Source: JBGPHT01 sp041484525
Lineage (GTDB): Bacteria > Acidobacteriota > Terriglobia > Bryobacterales > Bryobacteraceae
Direction: 5' to 3'
Assembly: GCA_041484525.1 (NCBI GenBank)
Contig: JBGPHT010000013.1
Coordinates: 20,529 to 84,528, forward strand
DNA: 64,000 nucleotides
Shown: piece by piece, positions 7,262-15,831 of the stretch
Layout of the letters: each line of letters begins with the position of its first letter
Numbering within the stretch: the first letter of the stretch is position 1
Position numbers and translations under genes: made by a program
The notes under the pieces: generated by a model
Databases searched by the model: none
What the model was told of the DNA's origin: nothing
Seen by the model: the letters and a program-made list of their open reading frames with translations, nothing else

Positions 7262-7273
7262 AACGACGTCGTT
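7262..7273. promoter_or_regulatory. 12-bp palindrome, candidate HigA operator
   Basis: AACGACGTCGTT is a perfect palindrome directly at the start of the toxin gene and downstream of the TATAAT box on the same strand. HigA-type antitoxins bind short palindromes near their promoter to repress the operon, so this is the obvious candidate site. Binding is inferred from position only. Confidence 0.5.
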
Positions 7274-7308
7274 CAACGTTTCTACGGTCCACAAAAATGC
7301 TCGCCCTC

Positions 7309-7314
7309 ATTATA
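7309..7314 (-). promoter_or_regulatory. Candidate -10 box for the higBA operon
   Basis: TATAAT on the minus strand lies about 50 bp upstream of the toxin start codon. The -35 region is weak (GCGACA at 15-bp spacing is the best match). The palindrome at 7262-7273 would lie just downstream of the transcript start. Confidence 0.4.
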
Positions 7315-7378
7315 GCGTTTTTGGTATATTGTCGCTCGAACTACACTTATCGCTGACAGGCTCGCCCCGCTGCCCAAC

Positions 7379-8782
7379 CTACAACGCCACCCAGACCGAC
7401 TTCTTGCTCGTATATTGCTCGATCGCGTCCGCGCCCAGATCCCGCCCGAAGCCGCTCTGCTTGTAGCCGCCGAAAGGGGACGCGGAATCGAATCCGTTAT
7501 AGGTGTTGATCCAGACCGAGCCGGCCTGGATCTCCCCCGCCATGCGATGGGCCAGGCGGACATCGCGCGTCCATACCGCGGCGGCCAGACCGTAGATGGT
7601 GCCGTTCGCGATCTTCACCGCCTCCTCCGCATCGCGGAACCGGATGGCGCTCACCACGGGACCGAAAATCTCTTCGCGCGCGATACGCATTTCGGGGGTC
7701 ACCTCGCCAAACACGGTCGGCTTCACGAACCAGCCTTTGCACTTCTCGCCTTCGGTGTCGCGCTCGCCGCCGGCCAGGAGTTGCGCGCCCTCCTCCTTGC
7801 CGTACTCGATGTAGTCGAGGATGCGGTCCATCTGGCGCGACGAGATCTGCGGTCCCATCTGGCTCGCCGGATCGAGCGGATTGCCGACGCGCAGCTTGCG
7901 GGCGCGGGCCGTGAGCTCTTCGAGGAACCGATCGTACACGCCGGCATGCAGCAGCAGGCGCGACCCGGCGGTGCACATCTCACCCTTGTTGCCGAAGACG
8001 CCCCAGAACGAGGCTTTCATGGCGGCGTCGAAATCGGCGTCCGGGAAAATGATGTTGGGCGACTTGCCGCCCAGTTCCAAACTTAGTCGCTTCAGGTTCG
8101 AAACCGAAGATGCCTGCAGCAGCTTGCGGGCGGTCGCGATGCTGCCGGTGAAACTGATCTTGTCCACGTCCTCGTGCAGCGCCAGCGCCTCGCCCGCCGT
8201 TTCGCCGTAGCCCGTCACCACGTTGAGGACACCCTCCGGCAAGCCGGCCTCGAGAGCGATTTCGGCGAACTTCAGCGCATTGAGCGGCGTCAACTCCGAC
8301 GGCTTGAGCACCACGGAGCAGCCGCAGGCCAGCGCGGGGGCCACCTTCCACGCGGCGATCTGCAGCGGAATGTTCCACGGCACAATCGCGCCCACCACGC
8401 CCACCGGCTCGCGCAGCGTGTAGTTGAGGAACGGACCGTCCACCGGAATGGTCTCGCCGTGGATCTTGCGCACCCAGCCGGCGTAGTAGCGGAAGCAATC
8501 GGCGGCGGGCGCTACGTCGGCGCCGGCGGCCTCGCGCAGCGTCTTGCCGTTTTCCTGCGAGATGATTGCCGCCAGTTCGTCGCGATGGCGCATCAGCAGG
8601 TCGCCGATGTTCCACAGGACGCGCTCGCGCTTCGAAGGGTCCATGCCGCGCCACGTTTTCCGCTGGAAGGTGGCGCGCGCGGCGGCAACGGCGCGATCCA
8701 CATCGGCGCCGTCGAAATCGGGAACGGTCGCGATCAACTCGCCGGTGGCGGGGTTGTTCACGTCGATGTGGCAGGCGGACAT
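7379..8782 (-). CDS. NAD(P)-dependent aldehyde dehydrogenase
   Basis: The protein has 467 residues counted from ATG 8782 (GTG 8788 is an alternative). It is a typical ALDH-superfamily enzyme: cofactor region VPWNIPLQIAAWK and KPSE, catalytic glutamate in LELGGKSPN, catalytic cysteine in GEMCTAGSR, and EEIFGPV near the C-terminus. It oxidises an aldehyde to the acid; overall resemblance is to the betaine/aminoaldehyde group, but the substrate cannot be fixed from sequence. It begins 9 bp after the NRAMP-related gene stop, so it is probably the third gene of that operon, although the functional link is unclear. Confidence 0.9.
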   Translation of the reverse strand: MSACHIDVNNPATGELIATVPDFDGADVDRAVAAARATFQRKTWRGMDPSKRERVLWNIGDLLMRHRDELAAIISQENGKTLREAAGADVAPAADCFRYYAGWVRKIHGETIPVDGPFLNYTLREPVGVVGAIVPWNIPLQIAAWKVAPALACGCSVVLKPSELTPLNALKFAEIALEAGLPEGVLNVVTGYGETAGEALALHEDVDKISFTGSIATARKLLQASSVSNLKRLSLELGGKSPNIIFPDADFDAAMKASFWGVFGNKGEMCTAGSRLLLHAGVYDRFLEELTARARKLRVGNPLDPASQMGPQISSRQMDRILDYIEYGKEEGAQLLAGGERDTEGEKCKGWFVKPTVFGEVTPEMRIAREEIFGPVVSAIRFRDAEEAVKIANGTIYGLAAAVWTRDVRLAHRMAGEIQAGSVWINTYNGFDSASPFGGYKQSGFGRDLGADAIEQYTSKKSVWVAL

Positions 8783-8791
8783 TCCCACAGT

Positions 8792-10039
8792 TTACGGCAT
8801 GCCGCGAACTTGAATCCCCACGTAAGCGAGCGTCAGCCCGATGATCAGCACTACGGCGATCCACGAGACCAGATTGAACCAGGGCGGGTTCGCCCACTCG
8901 CCCATGAGGTCGCGTTTGTTGATGAGCAGGATCATGAAGATCAACACGAACGGCAGCAGCGCTCCGTTGAGCACCTGCGAGAGCAGGATCATCCGGACCA
9001 GCGGGAATTTCGGGATCAGCACCACGCCCGCGCCCACGACGATCAGCAGCGTATACAGAAGGTAGAAGATGGGCGCCTCGCGAATCCGGCGGTTCACTCC
9101 CGATTCGAATCCAAGACCTTCGCAGACCGAGTATGCCGTCGAGAGCGGCAGGATGCAGGCCGCGAAAATCGAAGCGTTGAACAACCCTCCGCTGAACAGC
9201 AGGTAGGCGTAATCGCCGAATGGCCGAAGGGCGAGCGCGGCCTCGGTTGCGTCCTTGATCTCCCGTGGCGCGACGCTATAAATCGCGCCCGCACAGGCCA
9301 CGATGATGAAGAATGCGATCACCGAAGTCATGAAGCAGCCGACGATGACTTCGATGCGCGACTCGGCATAGTCTTTCGCGGTGATGCCCTTCTCCACCAC
9401 GGCCGCCTGCAGATAGAACTGCATCCAGGGCGCGATGGTGGTGCCCACCATGCCGATCAGCATGTAGATGTACGCCGGTTCCAGCAGGAGCACCGGGTGC
9501 ACGCTATAGATCGCGGCTTCCTTCCAGTCGGGCTTGACGAGGAATCCGGAAATCACGTAGGTCACGTACAACACGCACGAGAACAGGAAAATCTTCTCCA
9601 CGCTCTGGTAGTTCCCCTTCACCACCAGGAACCACACCGCCAGCGCCGCCAGCGGCACGGAGATGTAGCGGCTGATGTGGAACAGCTCGAGCGAGCTGGC
9701 GATGCCCGCAAATTCGGACATGACGTTGGTGAGGTTGACGGCGACCAGCAGCGCCATCAGCAGAAACGTGATGCGCAGGCCGAATTCCTCGCGGATCAGA
9801 TCGGAGAGGCCCTTCCCCGTCACCGCGCCCATGCGCGAGCACATCTCCTGCGTGACGATCAACAGCAGGGTGATGGGGAGCAGCGTCCAGAGCGGCAGGT
9901 AGCCGAACTGCGCGCCGGCCGCCGAATAAGTGTAGATACCGCCGGCGTCGTTATCCACCACCGCAGTGATGAACCCCGGCCCGAGGACGGCGAAGAAGAC
10001 TACAAGATGGTGACGGAAACGGCCCAGGAGTTTCCGCAT
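8792..10039 (-). CDS. NRAMP-related divalent metal transporter, probably Mg2+-type
   Basis: The protein has 415 residues and about 11 hydrophobic helices with the NRAMP fold. The TM1 motif that is DPGN in manganese/iron NRAMPs reads DAGG here (D31-G34), and the TM6 motif that is MPH reads APW (in TTIAPWMQF). Loss of the metal-binding Asn and Met, with the Asp kept, is the pattern I recall for NRAMP-related magnesium transporters, whose wider site takes hydrated Mg2+. The gene starts 3 bp after the stop of an MgtE-like regulatory protein, which supports Mg2+ as the substrate. Mn2+ or another ion cannot be excluded. Confidence 0.85.
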   Translation of the reverse strand: MRKLLGRFRHHLVVFFAVLGPGFITAVVDNDAGGIYTYSAAGAQFGYLPLWTLLPITLLLIVTQEMCSRMGAVTGKGLSDLIREEFGLRITFLLMALLVAVNLTNVMSEFAGIASSLELFHISRYISVPLAALAVWFLVVKGNYQSVEKIFLFSCVLYVTYVISGFLVKPDWKEAAIYSVHPVLLLEPAYIYMLIGMVGTTIAPWMQFYLQAAVVEKGITAKDYAESRIEVIVGCFMTSVIAFFIIVACAGAIYSVAPREIKDATEAALALRPFGDYAYLLFSGGLFNASIFAACILPLSTAYSVCEGLGFESGVNRRIREAPIFYLLYTLLIVVGAGVVLIPKFPLVRMILLSQVLNGALLPFVLIFMILLINKRDLMGEWANPPWFNLVSWIAVVLIIGLTLAYVGIQVRGMP

Positions 10040-10042
10040 CCG

Positions 10043-11287
10043 CTATTTCTGCCTTAGCACCGAGATGATGTCGTCGGCGGTGATCACGCCGGCGAGCTTG
10101 CCGTCTTCGTCCACCACGGGCAAAGTCAGCAGGTTGTATTTGTCGAACAGCTCCGTGATGCGGTCCTGTTTTTCATCCACGCTGACCTGGATCAGCGTTT
10201 CCATGGCGAGGTCTTGCAGCCGGGCGTTGCCTGACGCCACGAACAGCCGGGCCAGCGGAATCGTGGCCGTGAGCCGCTCATCGCCATCCACCAGGAAGAG
10301 CGTGTTCAGGCTCTCCAGCAGGTCTTCGTTGCCGCGCAGCGCGGCCATGGCGTCCGTTACGGAGGCGTTGTCGTGCAGCGCCACAAACTCGGTGTTCATC
10401 ATGCCGCCGGCAGTGTCCTCGTGGAACTCGAGAAGCTCGCGCACCTCCGTCTTGGGGGCGGAATCCATTTCGTCGAGGATGTCCTCAGAAGCCTGCTCTT
10501 CCAGTTCGGAGAGCAGGTCGGCGGCCTCGTCGGGCGCCATCTCTTCAACAATGTCGGCGGCCTTTTCCGGCTCCAGGGACTCCAGAATGCTGACCTGCAT
10601 TTTGGGATCGACCTCGGAGAGGGCGTCGGCCGCCGCCTCGCTGTCGATGGTTTCGAAGATGGCCTCGCGCTCTGCCGGACCCAGGTCCTCGACGATGTCC
10701 GCCAGGTCGGCGGGGTGCATCTGCTCCAGTTTCTCGTAGGAGATGTTGAGCCGTAGGCGGCGCAGCGGATCGGGCTCGACCACGTTGCACAGCTCCCAGC
10801 GAATGGAGTTGGGCGGAATGGGCTGCTGCAGCCGCCGGATCCACATGCGCGGGACCACTCCCTGCAGCACGCGGCGAAGAATACTGCGAATCCCGATATC
10901 GACTTCCTGCACGTACAACACGTCGCGCTCGCCGTCTTTCTGAATCCCCATGGTGATGTCGTTGACGCGCACCACCTTGCGGCCGGTCACGTCGATGATC
11001 TGCTGATCCAGCAGGTCGCGGCCGATGCGCAGCATGTATTCGTCGTCGTGGTAGGGGGTGAGCTGTTCGTCGGAAAGCTGGATGCCACGCTTCAGATCGA
11101 GCGTCCGGATCTGGTCGTAGCGGACCACGAACCACGCATAGCCGCCGCCCACCAGCACGCGATCGATGCGCGACGAATGGACGAGGGGAACGAGGGCGGC
11201 GTCTTTGACGCGGCCAATCCGGCGGCCCCGCACATCGAGCACCGGCATGGCCAACAGCTCTGTGAAGAAGAGGAAGTTGTCCGCCAT
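10043..11287 (-). CDS. Soluble MgtE-like Mg2+ sensor: PRC barrels, MgtE_N and CBS pair
   Basis: The protein has 414 residues and no membrane segment. Two PRC-barrel-like units lie at about 1-75 and 85-145 (LDVRGRRIGRVKD, IDVTGRKVVRVND), then the superhelical MgtE_N domain at about 186-285 (MHPADLADIVEDLGP, EPEKAADIVEEM), the MgtE hallmark DTAGGMM at 291-297, and a CBS pair to the C-terminus (NLLTLPVVDEDGKLAGVITA). In MgtE these domains sense Mg2+ and gate a fused channel; that channel part is absent here. The transporter immediately downstream is NRAMP-related, so this may be its regulator in trans. ATG 11287 gives a natural N-terminus. Confidence 0.88.
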   Translation of the reverse strand: MADNFLFFTELLAMPVLDVRGRRIGRVKDAALVPLVHSSRIDRVLVGGGYAWFVVRYDQIRTLDLKRGIQLSDEQLTPYHDDEYMLRIGRDLLDQQIIDVTGRKVVRVNDITMGIQKDGERDVLYVQEVDIGIRSILRRVLQGVVPRMWIRRLQQPIPPNSIRWELCNVVEPDPLRRLRLNISYEKLEQMHPADLADIVEDLGPAEREAIFETIDSEAAADALSEVDPKMQVSILESLEPEKAADIVEEMAPDEAADLLSELEEQASEDILDEMDSAPKTEVRELLEFHEDTAGGMMNTEFVALHDNASVTDAMAALRGNEDLLESLNTLFLVDGDERLTATIPLARLFVASGNARLQDLAMETLIQVSVDEKQDRITELFDKYNLLTLPVVDEDGKLAGVITADDIISVLRQK

Positions 11288-11584
11288 CGAAAACGCCCCG
11301 GCGCTGGAGACATCGAGCGCGGTACGGGACTGCTTTCGACTTGGGACTTACGGATGCGCTCTACACGGCTTTTCCAACGCCATTCCCAATATGGCGCATC
11401 CGGTAATGCAGCCGCAAGCAAAAAATGGTGCGCGATATAAGCAGGATCACGGGGACCTGAAACGGGCCTGGCGAGCCCGCCTGCACCGCGGCCCGCTATC
11501 CAAAGGCAGCCTGGATCGGTTGGCGGATTTGAGCATTTCCTGACAATAGAATCGCCTACAATCATAAGAAGCGGCTTCAACCTA
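11288..11584. other. Divergent intergenic region with a 6-bp inverted repeat
   Basis: This region separates the minus-strand magnesium operon from the plus-strand JAMM gene. CGCCAT (11378-11383) and ATGGCG (11391-11396) form an inverted repeat around seven bases. TACAAT at 11557-11562 lies 22 bp upstream of the JAMM start and could be its -10 box. I looked for M-box-like features ahead of the MgtE-like gene and saw none. Otherwise nothing is recognisable. Confidence 0.35.
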
Positions 11585-13465
11585 ATGATCGAAAGTCAGA
11601 CGGAGAGCACCCAGGGAATTTGGAATCCGCCGCAGTGTCCATTTGCGGTCGAGTACTCGCCGCGCGTACTGGACGACATCCGCCTGTCGGTGGTGGATGC
11701 GTTCTTTTCCCTGCCGCGCGGCGGCGCCGAAGTCGGCGGAATCCTGCTGGGCAAGTACGACGGCGCTCGCGTGATCGTCTCGGATTACCAGCCGCTCGAG
11801 TGCGAGCATGCGTTCGGGCCGACTTTTGTGCTCTCGGCGCGCGACCTGGAAAAACTGAGGGAGTTACTGGTCGCGGTGCGGCCCCACCCGTTGGGCCTGC
11901 AGCCGGTCGGCTGGTACCATTCGCACACTCGCAGCGAGCTCTTCCTCTCCGACGCCGACCAGGACATTCATCACCGCTACTTTCTGCAGCCGTGGCATGT
12001 GGCGCTGGTCCTGAAGCCGCACACGTTTAATCCCACGCGCGCCGGATTCTTTTTCCGTGAGGCGGACGGATCCATTCGCGGCGAGGCCAGCTACCTCGAG
12101 TTCGCGTTGGAGCCTCTGCCATTACGCCCTTTGCCGGTGGCCCCGCATGCGCAGCCTGCATCGTCGTCGTTCGGACGGGCCGCCCGCGAATCCCCGGGAC
12201 CGATTATCAACGTGGCTTCAGAGCGGCGTCCGGAGCCTCGACGTTCGTTTGTCGGACCTTCGCCGCCCACGCCGTCCGCTCCTCAACCAATCCGACCGAT
12301 GGCTGCGGCACCACCACCCCCGAAGCCGGCCGCACCGCCACCGCCCCCGATGGCTGCGCTTTGGACGACGGACCCTGCTCCCGCGCCGCCTCCGAAAGCT
12401 GCGGTTTCGATGCCGGCCGCTTCTCCGCCACCGCCAGCGACGGCTGCAACTCCGGCGTGGCTGGCAGCAGCCGCTGCGGCTCCGCCGCCAGTCGCAATGG
12501 CCCGGACGGTGGCTGCGGACCACGTCTACGTGGAGCCTGAGGCGGAAGTCGAACCGGCTCCGGAGCCCGAGATAGTGGCTGAAGTCGAATCGCAGGAGGA
12601 CGACTCCGTGCCGGTTCCGATCGTGATGCCGGAACCGATCGAGGAGCCCCTGGCAACCTCCGCTGAGGCGCCCGAGCCGCTGCTCATGCCGGCCGCGGCC
12701 GCCGAGCCGGAGTCGATCTACAAGCCGCAACCAGGACTCGAAATCGACCGGCCCGACGGGCTCTATCTGCCGCTGCCCGCGTTTGCCGAAGCCGAGGAAC
12801 CCAGCACCTCGAAGACGGTATGGACGGTGCTTTTCGTCGCGGCCGGGCTATCGCTTGGCGCCTTTGGATATCAGGCGCGGGAGGCCTGGCTGCCGCGCGC
12901 CAGCGCCACCGTGCGCTCGGTGCTGCCGCCGCAAGCGCCGCCGCCGCCCTCACTGGGCCTGAATACCCTCGAACTTAGCGGCCAATTGCAGATCCGGTGG
13001 GACCGGAACTCCTCCGCCGTTCGGAGCGCCACTGGTGGCGCGATCGAGATCACCGACGGAGGCCCCACGCAGGTTTTGCAGCTCGACCAGGCGCAGCTTC
13101 AGTCCGGCGTCCAGACCTATGCGCGCCGCAGCGAAAAAGTGGACGCGAGCCTGGTCGTCTACGGACCCGAGGGGCGTGTTCGGGAAGCCACCGGGTTCCT
13201 GGGCAAGCTGCCGGAAGCCCAGGCCGCCGCGCCCGCCGCGCCTGCCGCATCCGCCGAGCCCGCTCCGGCGGCCCCCGATCCGAATCCCGCGCTCCGCAAA
13301 GAGCGCGATGCCCTGGCGAAGCAAAACGCCAAGCTCAAGGCCGACGTGACCGCCCAGACGGAGCGTGCGCACAAGGCCGAAAAGGCGGCTGATGACCTGC
13401 GCCGGCAGTTGCGCCTGGAGCAGCGCCGCCGCTTGGGCAACCAGGTGCCAGATACCGCCAAGTGA
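11585..13465 (+). CDS. Membrane-anchored JAMM/MPN metalloprotease with Pro/Ala-rich linker
   Basis: The protein has 626 residues. The N-terminal JAB/MPN domain (about 20-175) has a complete JAMM zinc site: E49 in EVGGILLG, then H112, H114, S122 and D125 (the HxH-x7-S-x2-D pattern). A long Pro/Ala/Glu-rich linker (about 190-400) leads to one membrane helix (about 412-430, TVLFVAAGLSLGAFGY), a small domain, and a charged coiled coil at the C-terminus (about 570-620). JAMM enzymes cut isopeptide or peptide bonds, often at ubiquitin-like tails; no ubiquitin-like or E1/E2-like gene is adjacent. The stop overlaps the start of the hydrolase gene by four bases, which indicates coupling. Confidence 0.85.
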   Translation: MIESQTESTQGIWNPPQCPFAVEYSPRVLDDIRLSVVDAFFSLPRGGAEVGGILLGKYDGARVIVSDYQPLECEHAFGPTFVLSARDLEKLRELLVAVRPHPLGLQPVGWYHSHTRSELFLSDADQDIHHRYFLQPWHVALVLKPHTFNPTRAGFFFREADGSIRGEASYLEFALEPLPLRPLPVAPHAQPASSSFGRAARESPGPIINVASERRPEPRRSFVGPSPPTPSAPQPIRPMAAAPPPPKPAAPPPPPMAALWTTDPAPAPPPKAAVSMPAASPPPPATAATPAWLAAAAAAPPPVAMARTVAADHVYVEPEAEVEPAPEPEIVAEVESQEDDSVPVPIVMPEPIEEPLATSAEAPEPLLMPAAAAEPESIYKPQPGLEIDRPDGLYLPLPAFAEAEEPSTSKTVWTVLFVAAGLSLGAFGYQAREAWLPRASATVRSVLPPQAPPPPSLGLNTLELSGQLQIRWDRNSSAVRSATGGAIEITDGGPTQVLQLDQAQLQSGVQTYARRSEKVDASLVVYGPEGRVREATGFLGKLPEAQAAAPAAPAASAEPAPAAPDPNPALRKERDALAKQNAKLKADVTAQTERAHKAEKAADDLRRQLRLEQRRRLGNQVPDTAK

Positions 13466-14817
13466 AACGCGGCGCCATCCTGCTGCTGTTGGCTGCGGGC
13501 ACGGCCTGGACCCAGGCGGGAGACTGGATCGCCAACATCGATGTGGGGCTGACGAAGTTGCGGCTGGCCCTTCACCTGTCGGTGCGCGGCGATGGAAGCT
13601 TAATCGGCACGCTCGATTCCATCGACCAGGATGCGTTTGGACTGCCCCTCGCTTGGTTGCGCGCGCGCGGGCATGCGGTCGAGTTCGAAGTGCCGAAGCT
13701 GGGCGGACGGTTTTCGGGCGGCGTGGCGGAGGATGGCAGCGCGATCGCAGGCCAATGGCGCCAGCGCGGCGGCAAATTGCCGATTCGTTTCGAGCGCGGG
13801 AACATCCGCCCGCAGGAGCCGTCTCCGCCGTTTCCGTACGCACAGGAGGACGTCCTCGTCCGCAACGGCTCCATTCGCCTGGCCGGTACGCTCACGCTGC
13901 CGCGCACGGCGGGACCGCATCCCGCCGTCCTGCTAATCACCGGTTCGGGCCCCCAGGATCGCAACGAGACTACGTCCGGACACCGGCCGTTCCTGGTGTG
14001 GGCCGACTTCCTGACGCGCCGCGGTTTCGCCGTGTTACGGATGGACGATCGGGGCGTGGGCGGGTCGAGCGGGAAACTGCTCGATTCCACCGACGAGGAA
14101 TTTGCGGAGGACGCGCTGCGGGCCGTGGCGTATCTCAAAACGCATCCGGACATCGATCCGCGCCGCATCGGCCTGATGGGCCATAGCGAGGGCGGAGCCG
14201 TGGCGCCGCTGGCGGCGGGAAGGCCGGGCGGTAAGCCGGGCGACATCGCGTTCCTGGTGCTGCTCGCCGGGCCGGCCATTCCGGGGCGGGAAGTGCTCGC
14301 CGCGCAGGACGCGCGCATCTCCCGCGCCATGGGGTTGCCCGAGGAAGTGGCGCGCCGCAATCGCGAAATCCAGACGCAGCTCTTCACGGCGGCGCAGAAC
14401 GAGAAAGATCCGGCGGCGGCGCGCAAGCGGATGGAGACCGAACTGGCTCGCGCCACGCTCGAGCTTTCGCCCGAGGAGGCGGCGGTCATCCGCGCACAGG
14501 TGGGCGGGCAGATGAAAATGGCGGCGTCGCGCTGGTTCCGGTTCGTGTGGAACTACGACCCGCGGCCGGCCCTCCGAAAGGTGGCGTGCCCGGTGCTGGC
14601 CTTATATGGCGGTTTGGATTTGCAGGTGCCGGCCGACCTGAACGCTCCCGCGATGGAGCAGGCACTGGCGGGAAATCCGAAGCATCGCGTGGTGACGATT
14701 CCGGGTGTCAATCACCTGTTTCAGAATGCCGGCACAGGCTCGCCGCTCGAGTACGCGCGGATTCAGGAGACGGTGGCGGCATCGGTGCTCGATACCGTGG
14801 CCGATTGGTTGAAGTGA
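13462..14817 (+). CDS. Exported alpha/beta hydrolase
   Basis: The protein has 451 residues with a signal peptide (MKRGAILLLLAAGTAWTQA). A small N-terminal beta domain (about 20-115) precedes an alpha/beta hydrolase fold with an oxyanion-type motif LLITGSGPQDRNE and a nucleophile elbow GHSEGG (Ser near residue 242). The likely acid is in ALYGGLDLQVP and the histidine in IPGVNHLFQ. This matches the serine aminopeptidase/acyl hydrolase group, acting in the periplasm; the substrate is unknown. It starts at GTG 13462 inside the end of the JAMM gene (GTGA overlap), so the two proteins are probably made together. Confidence 0.85.
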   Translation: MKRGAILLLLAAGTAWTQAGDWIANIDVGLTKLRLALHLSVRGDGSLIGTLDSIDQDAFGLPLAWLRARGHAVEFEVPKLGGRFSGGVAEDGSAIAGQWRQRGGKLPIRFERGNIRPQEPSPPFPYAQEDVLVRNGSIRLAGTLTLPRTAGPHPAVLLITGSGPQDRNETTSGHRPFLVWADFLTRRGFAVLRMDDRGVGGSSGKLLDSTDEEFAEDALRAVAYLKTHPDIDPRRIGLMGHSEGGAVAPLAAGRPGGKPGDIAFLVLLAGPAIPGREVLAAQDARISRAMGLPEEVARRNREIQTQLFTAAQNEKDPAAARKRMETELARATLELSPEEAAVIRAQVGGQMKMAASRWFRFVWNYDPRPALRKVACPVLALYGGLDLQVPADLNAPAMEQALAGNPKHRVVTIPGVNHLFQNAGTGSPLEYARIQETVAASVLDTVADWLK

Positions 14818-14886
14818 GGGCTCGGCAAGTTCATTGTCCTTTTTTCCGAGGATTCATCGCTTTCTCATGTGAAAGGGATGAACTCC

Positions 14887-15819
14887 ATGTTTCTCACCAC
14901 CAGCAGTCTCCATCGCCTGACCATTTTTCTTTTGGCAGTCGGTCTATCTGCGGTTTCAGTAACGGCTCCGGCGCAGACGTTAGCACCCGTAAACCCCTCA
15001 GGCATACAATCGCTTCGCGTTAAGGCAGTAGAAGCAAAAATAGAACGGCGAGAGATACAAGAAAAAGCAAAACAAGACGAAGCGAGAGAACAAGCAGCCA
15101 AACGACACTTTTTCCTGCCGCTATTGCATGCCAAATCGGACGAGGTAGAAACCTTCTACAACACGTCGAACTGGCTGGCCCCGCTACAGCAGATCAAATT
15201 TCTGTATGGGTTCGGTCAAGGATCCAAATCGCTTTCCGTAGATCTTGCCTCAATGCAGTTTCCGATTGGGGTCCAAACATCCTTCGGCAGCAGCGTCACG
15301 GCGCCCGGCACTAAGGGCGTCGCTGATAAGACCACCGACTCTGCGACTCAAGCCCTGGAACGACTGAAGGCCGGCGGCGATTTCTACGTGCGCACGGCCT
15401 ATCCGCTTATTGCAATCGGAAGCAGTGACAAGGCTAACATGTTTACCGTTTTCTCGATCTCCACACTGGGCCTGAATATCTCCGGCTTCGGCGACGAAGC
15501 TACCATAACCGAGTCTACCGAGCACAACTTCAACACCGGCATCGAGGCATATGGCCAATATGGGGCGATTGGCGGCAAGGGCTTCGTTTATGCCAATTAC
15601 AAGGGAGGACTGCAGACTGTGCAGACTGACTTTGCCCGTTCCGTTGGACTGGCCCATAAGAATTTCGGCATGAGCCAACTTGCGGCCGGGATACAATTCG
15701 GTGGATTCATGCGGGTCGGTTTCCAGAGATTCTTCGGGCCACCGGCCGCCTTCGGAATCACCAGAGGCGAACTCTCGAAGTGGCACCTCGTCCTGCAGAT
15801 CATGCCTCTCAAGAAGTAG
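14887..15819 (+). CDS. Exported protein of unknown function
   Basis: About 310 residues. ATG 14887 is preferred because AAAGGG lies nine bases upstream; GTG 14869 and ATG 14878 are in frame too. A signal peptide ending near APAQTLAP is followed by a highly charged, coiled-coil-prone stretch (EAKIERREIQEKAKQDEARE). The rest is rich in Gly, Ser and aromatic residues with alternating polar and hydrophobic positions and ends in a hydrophobic residue plus lysines, which could fit a beta-rich envelope protein. No domain is recognised. It converges on the DUF1501 gene, whose stop is 12 bp away. Confidence 0.72.
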   Translation: MFLTTSSLHRLTIFLLAVGLSAVSVTAPAQTLAPVNPSGIQSLRVKAVEAKIERREIQEKAKQDEAREQAAKRHFFLPLLHAKSDEVETFYNTSNWLAPLQQIKFLYGFGQGSKSLSVDLASMQFPIGVQTSFGSSVTAPGTKGVADKTTDSATQALERLKAGGDFYVRTAYPLIAIGSSDKANMFTVFSISTLGLNISGFGDEATITESTEHNFNTGIEAYGQYGAIGGKGFVYANYKGGLQTVQTDFARSVGLAHKNFGMSQLAAGIQFGGFMRVGFQRFFGPPAAFGITRGELSKWHLVLQIMPLKK

Positions 15820-15831
15820 CCGCCCGCTGGA

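Noticed and set aside
8174..10057. Plus-strand frame of 627 codons opposite the aldehyde dehydrogenase and transporter genes
   Set aside because: It is His/Arg/Gln-rich low-complexity antisense translation caused by high GC at third codon positions; the minus-strand genes have clear domains.
11288..11584. Possible M-box magnesium riboswitch upstream of the MgtE-like gene
   Set aside because: The conserved M-box helices and sequence blocks could not be found on the minus strand; only a short 6-bp inverted repeat is present.
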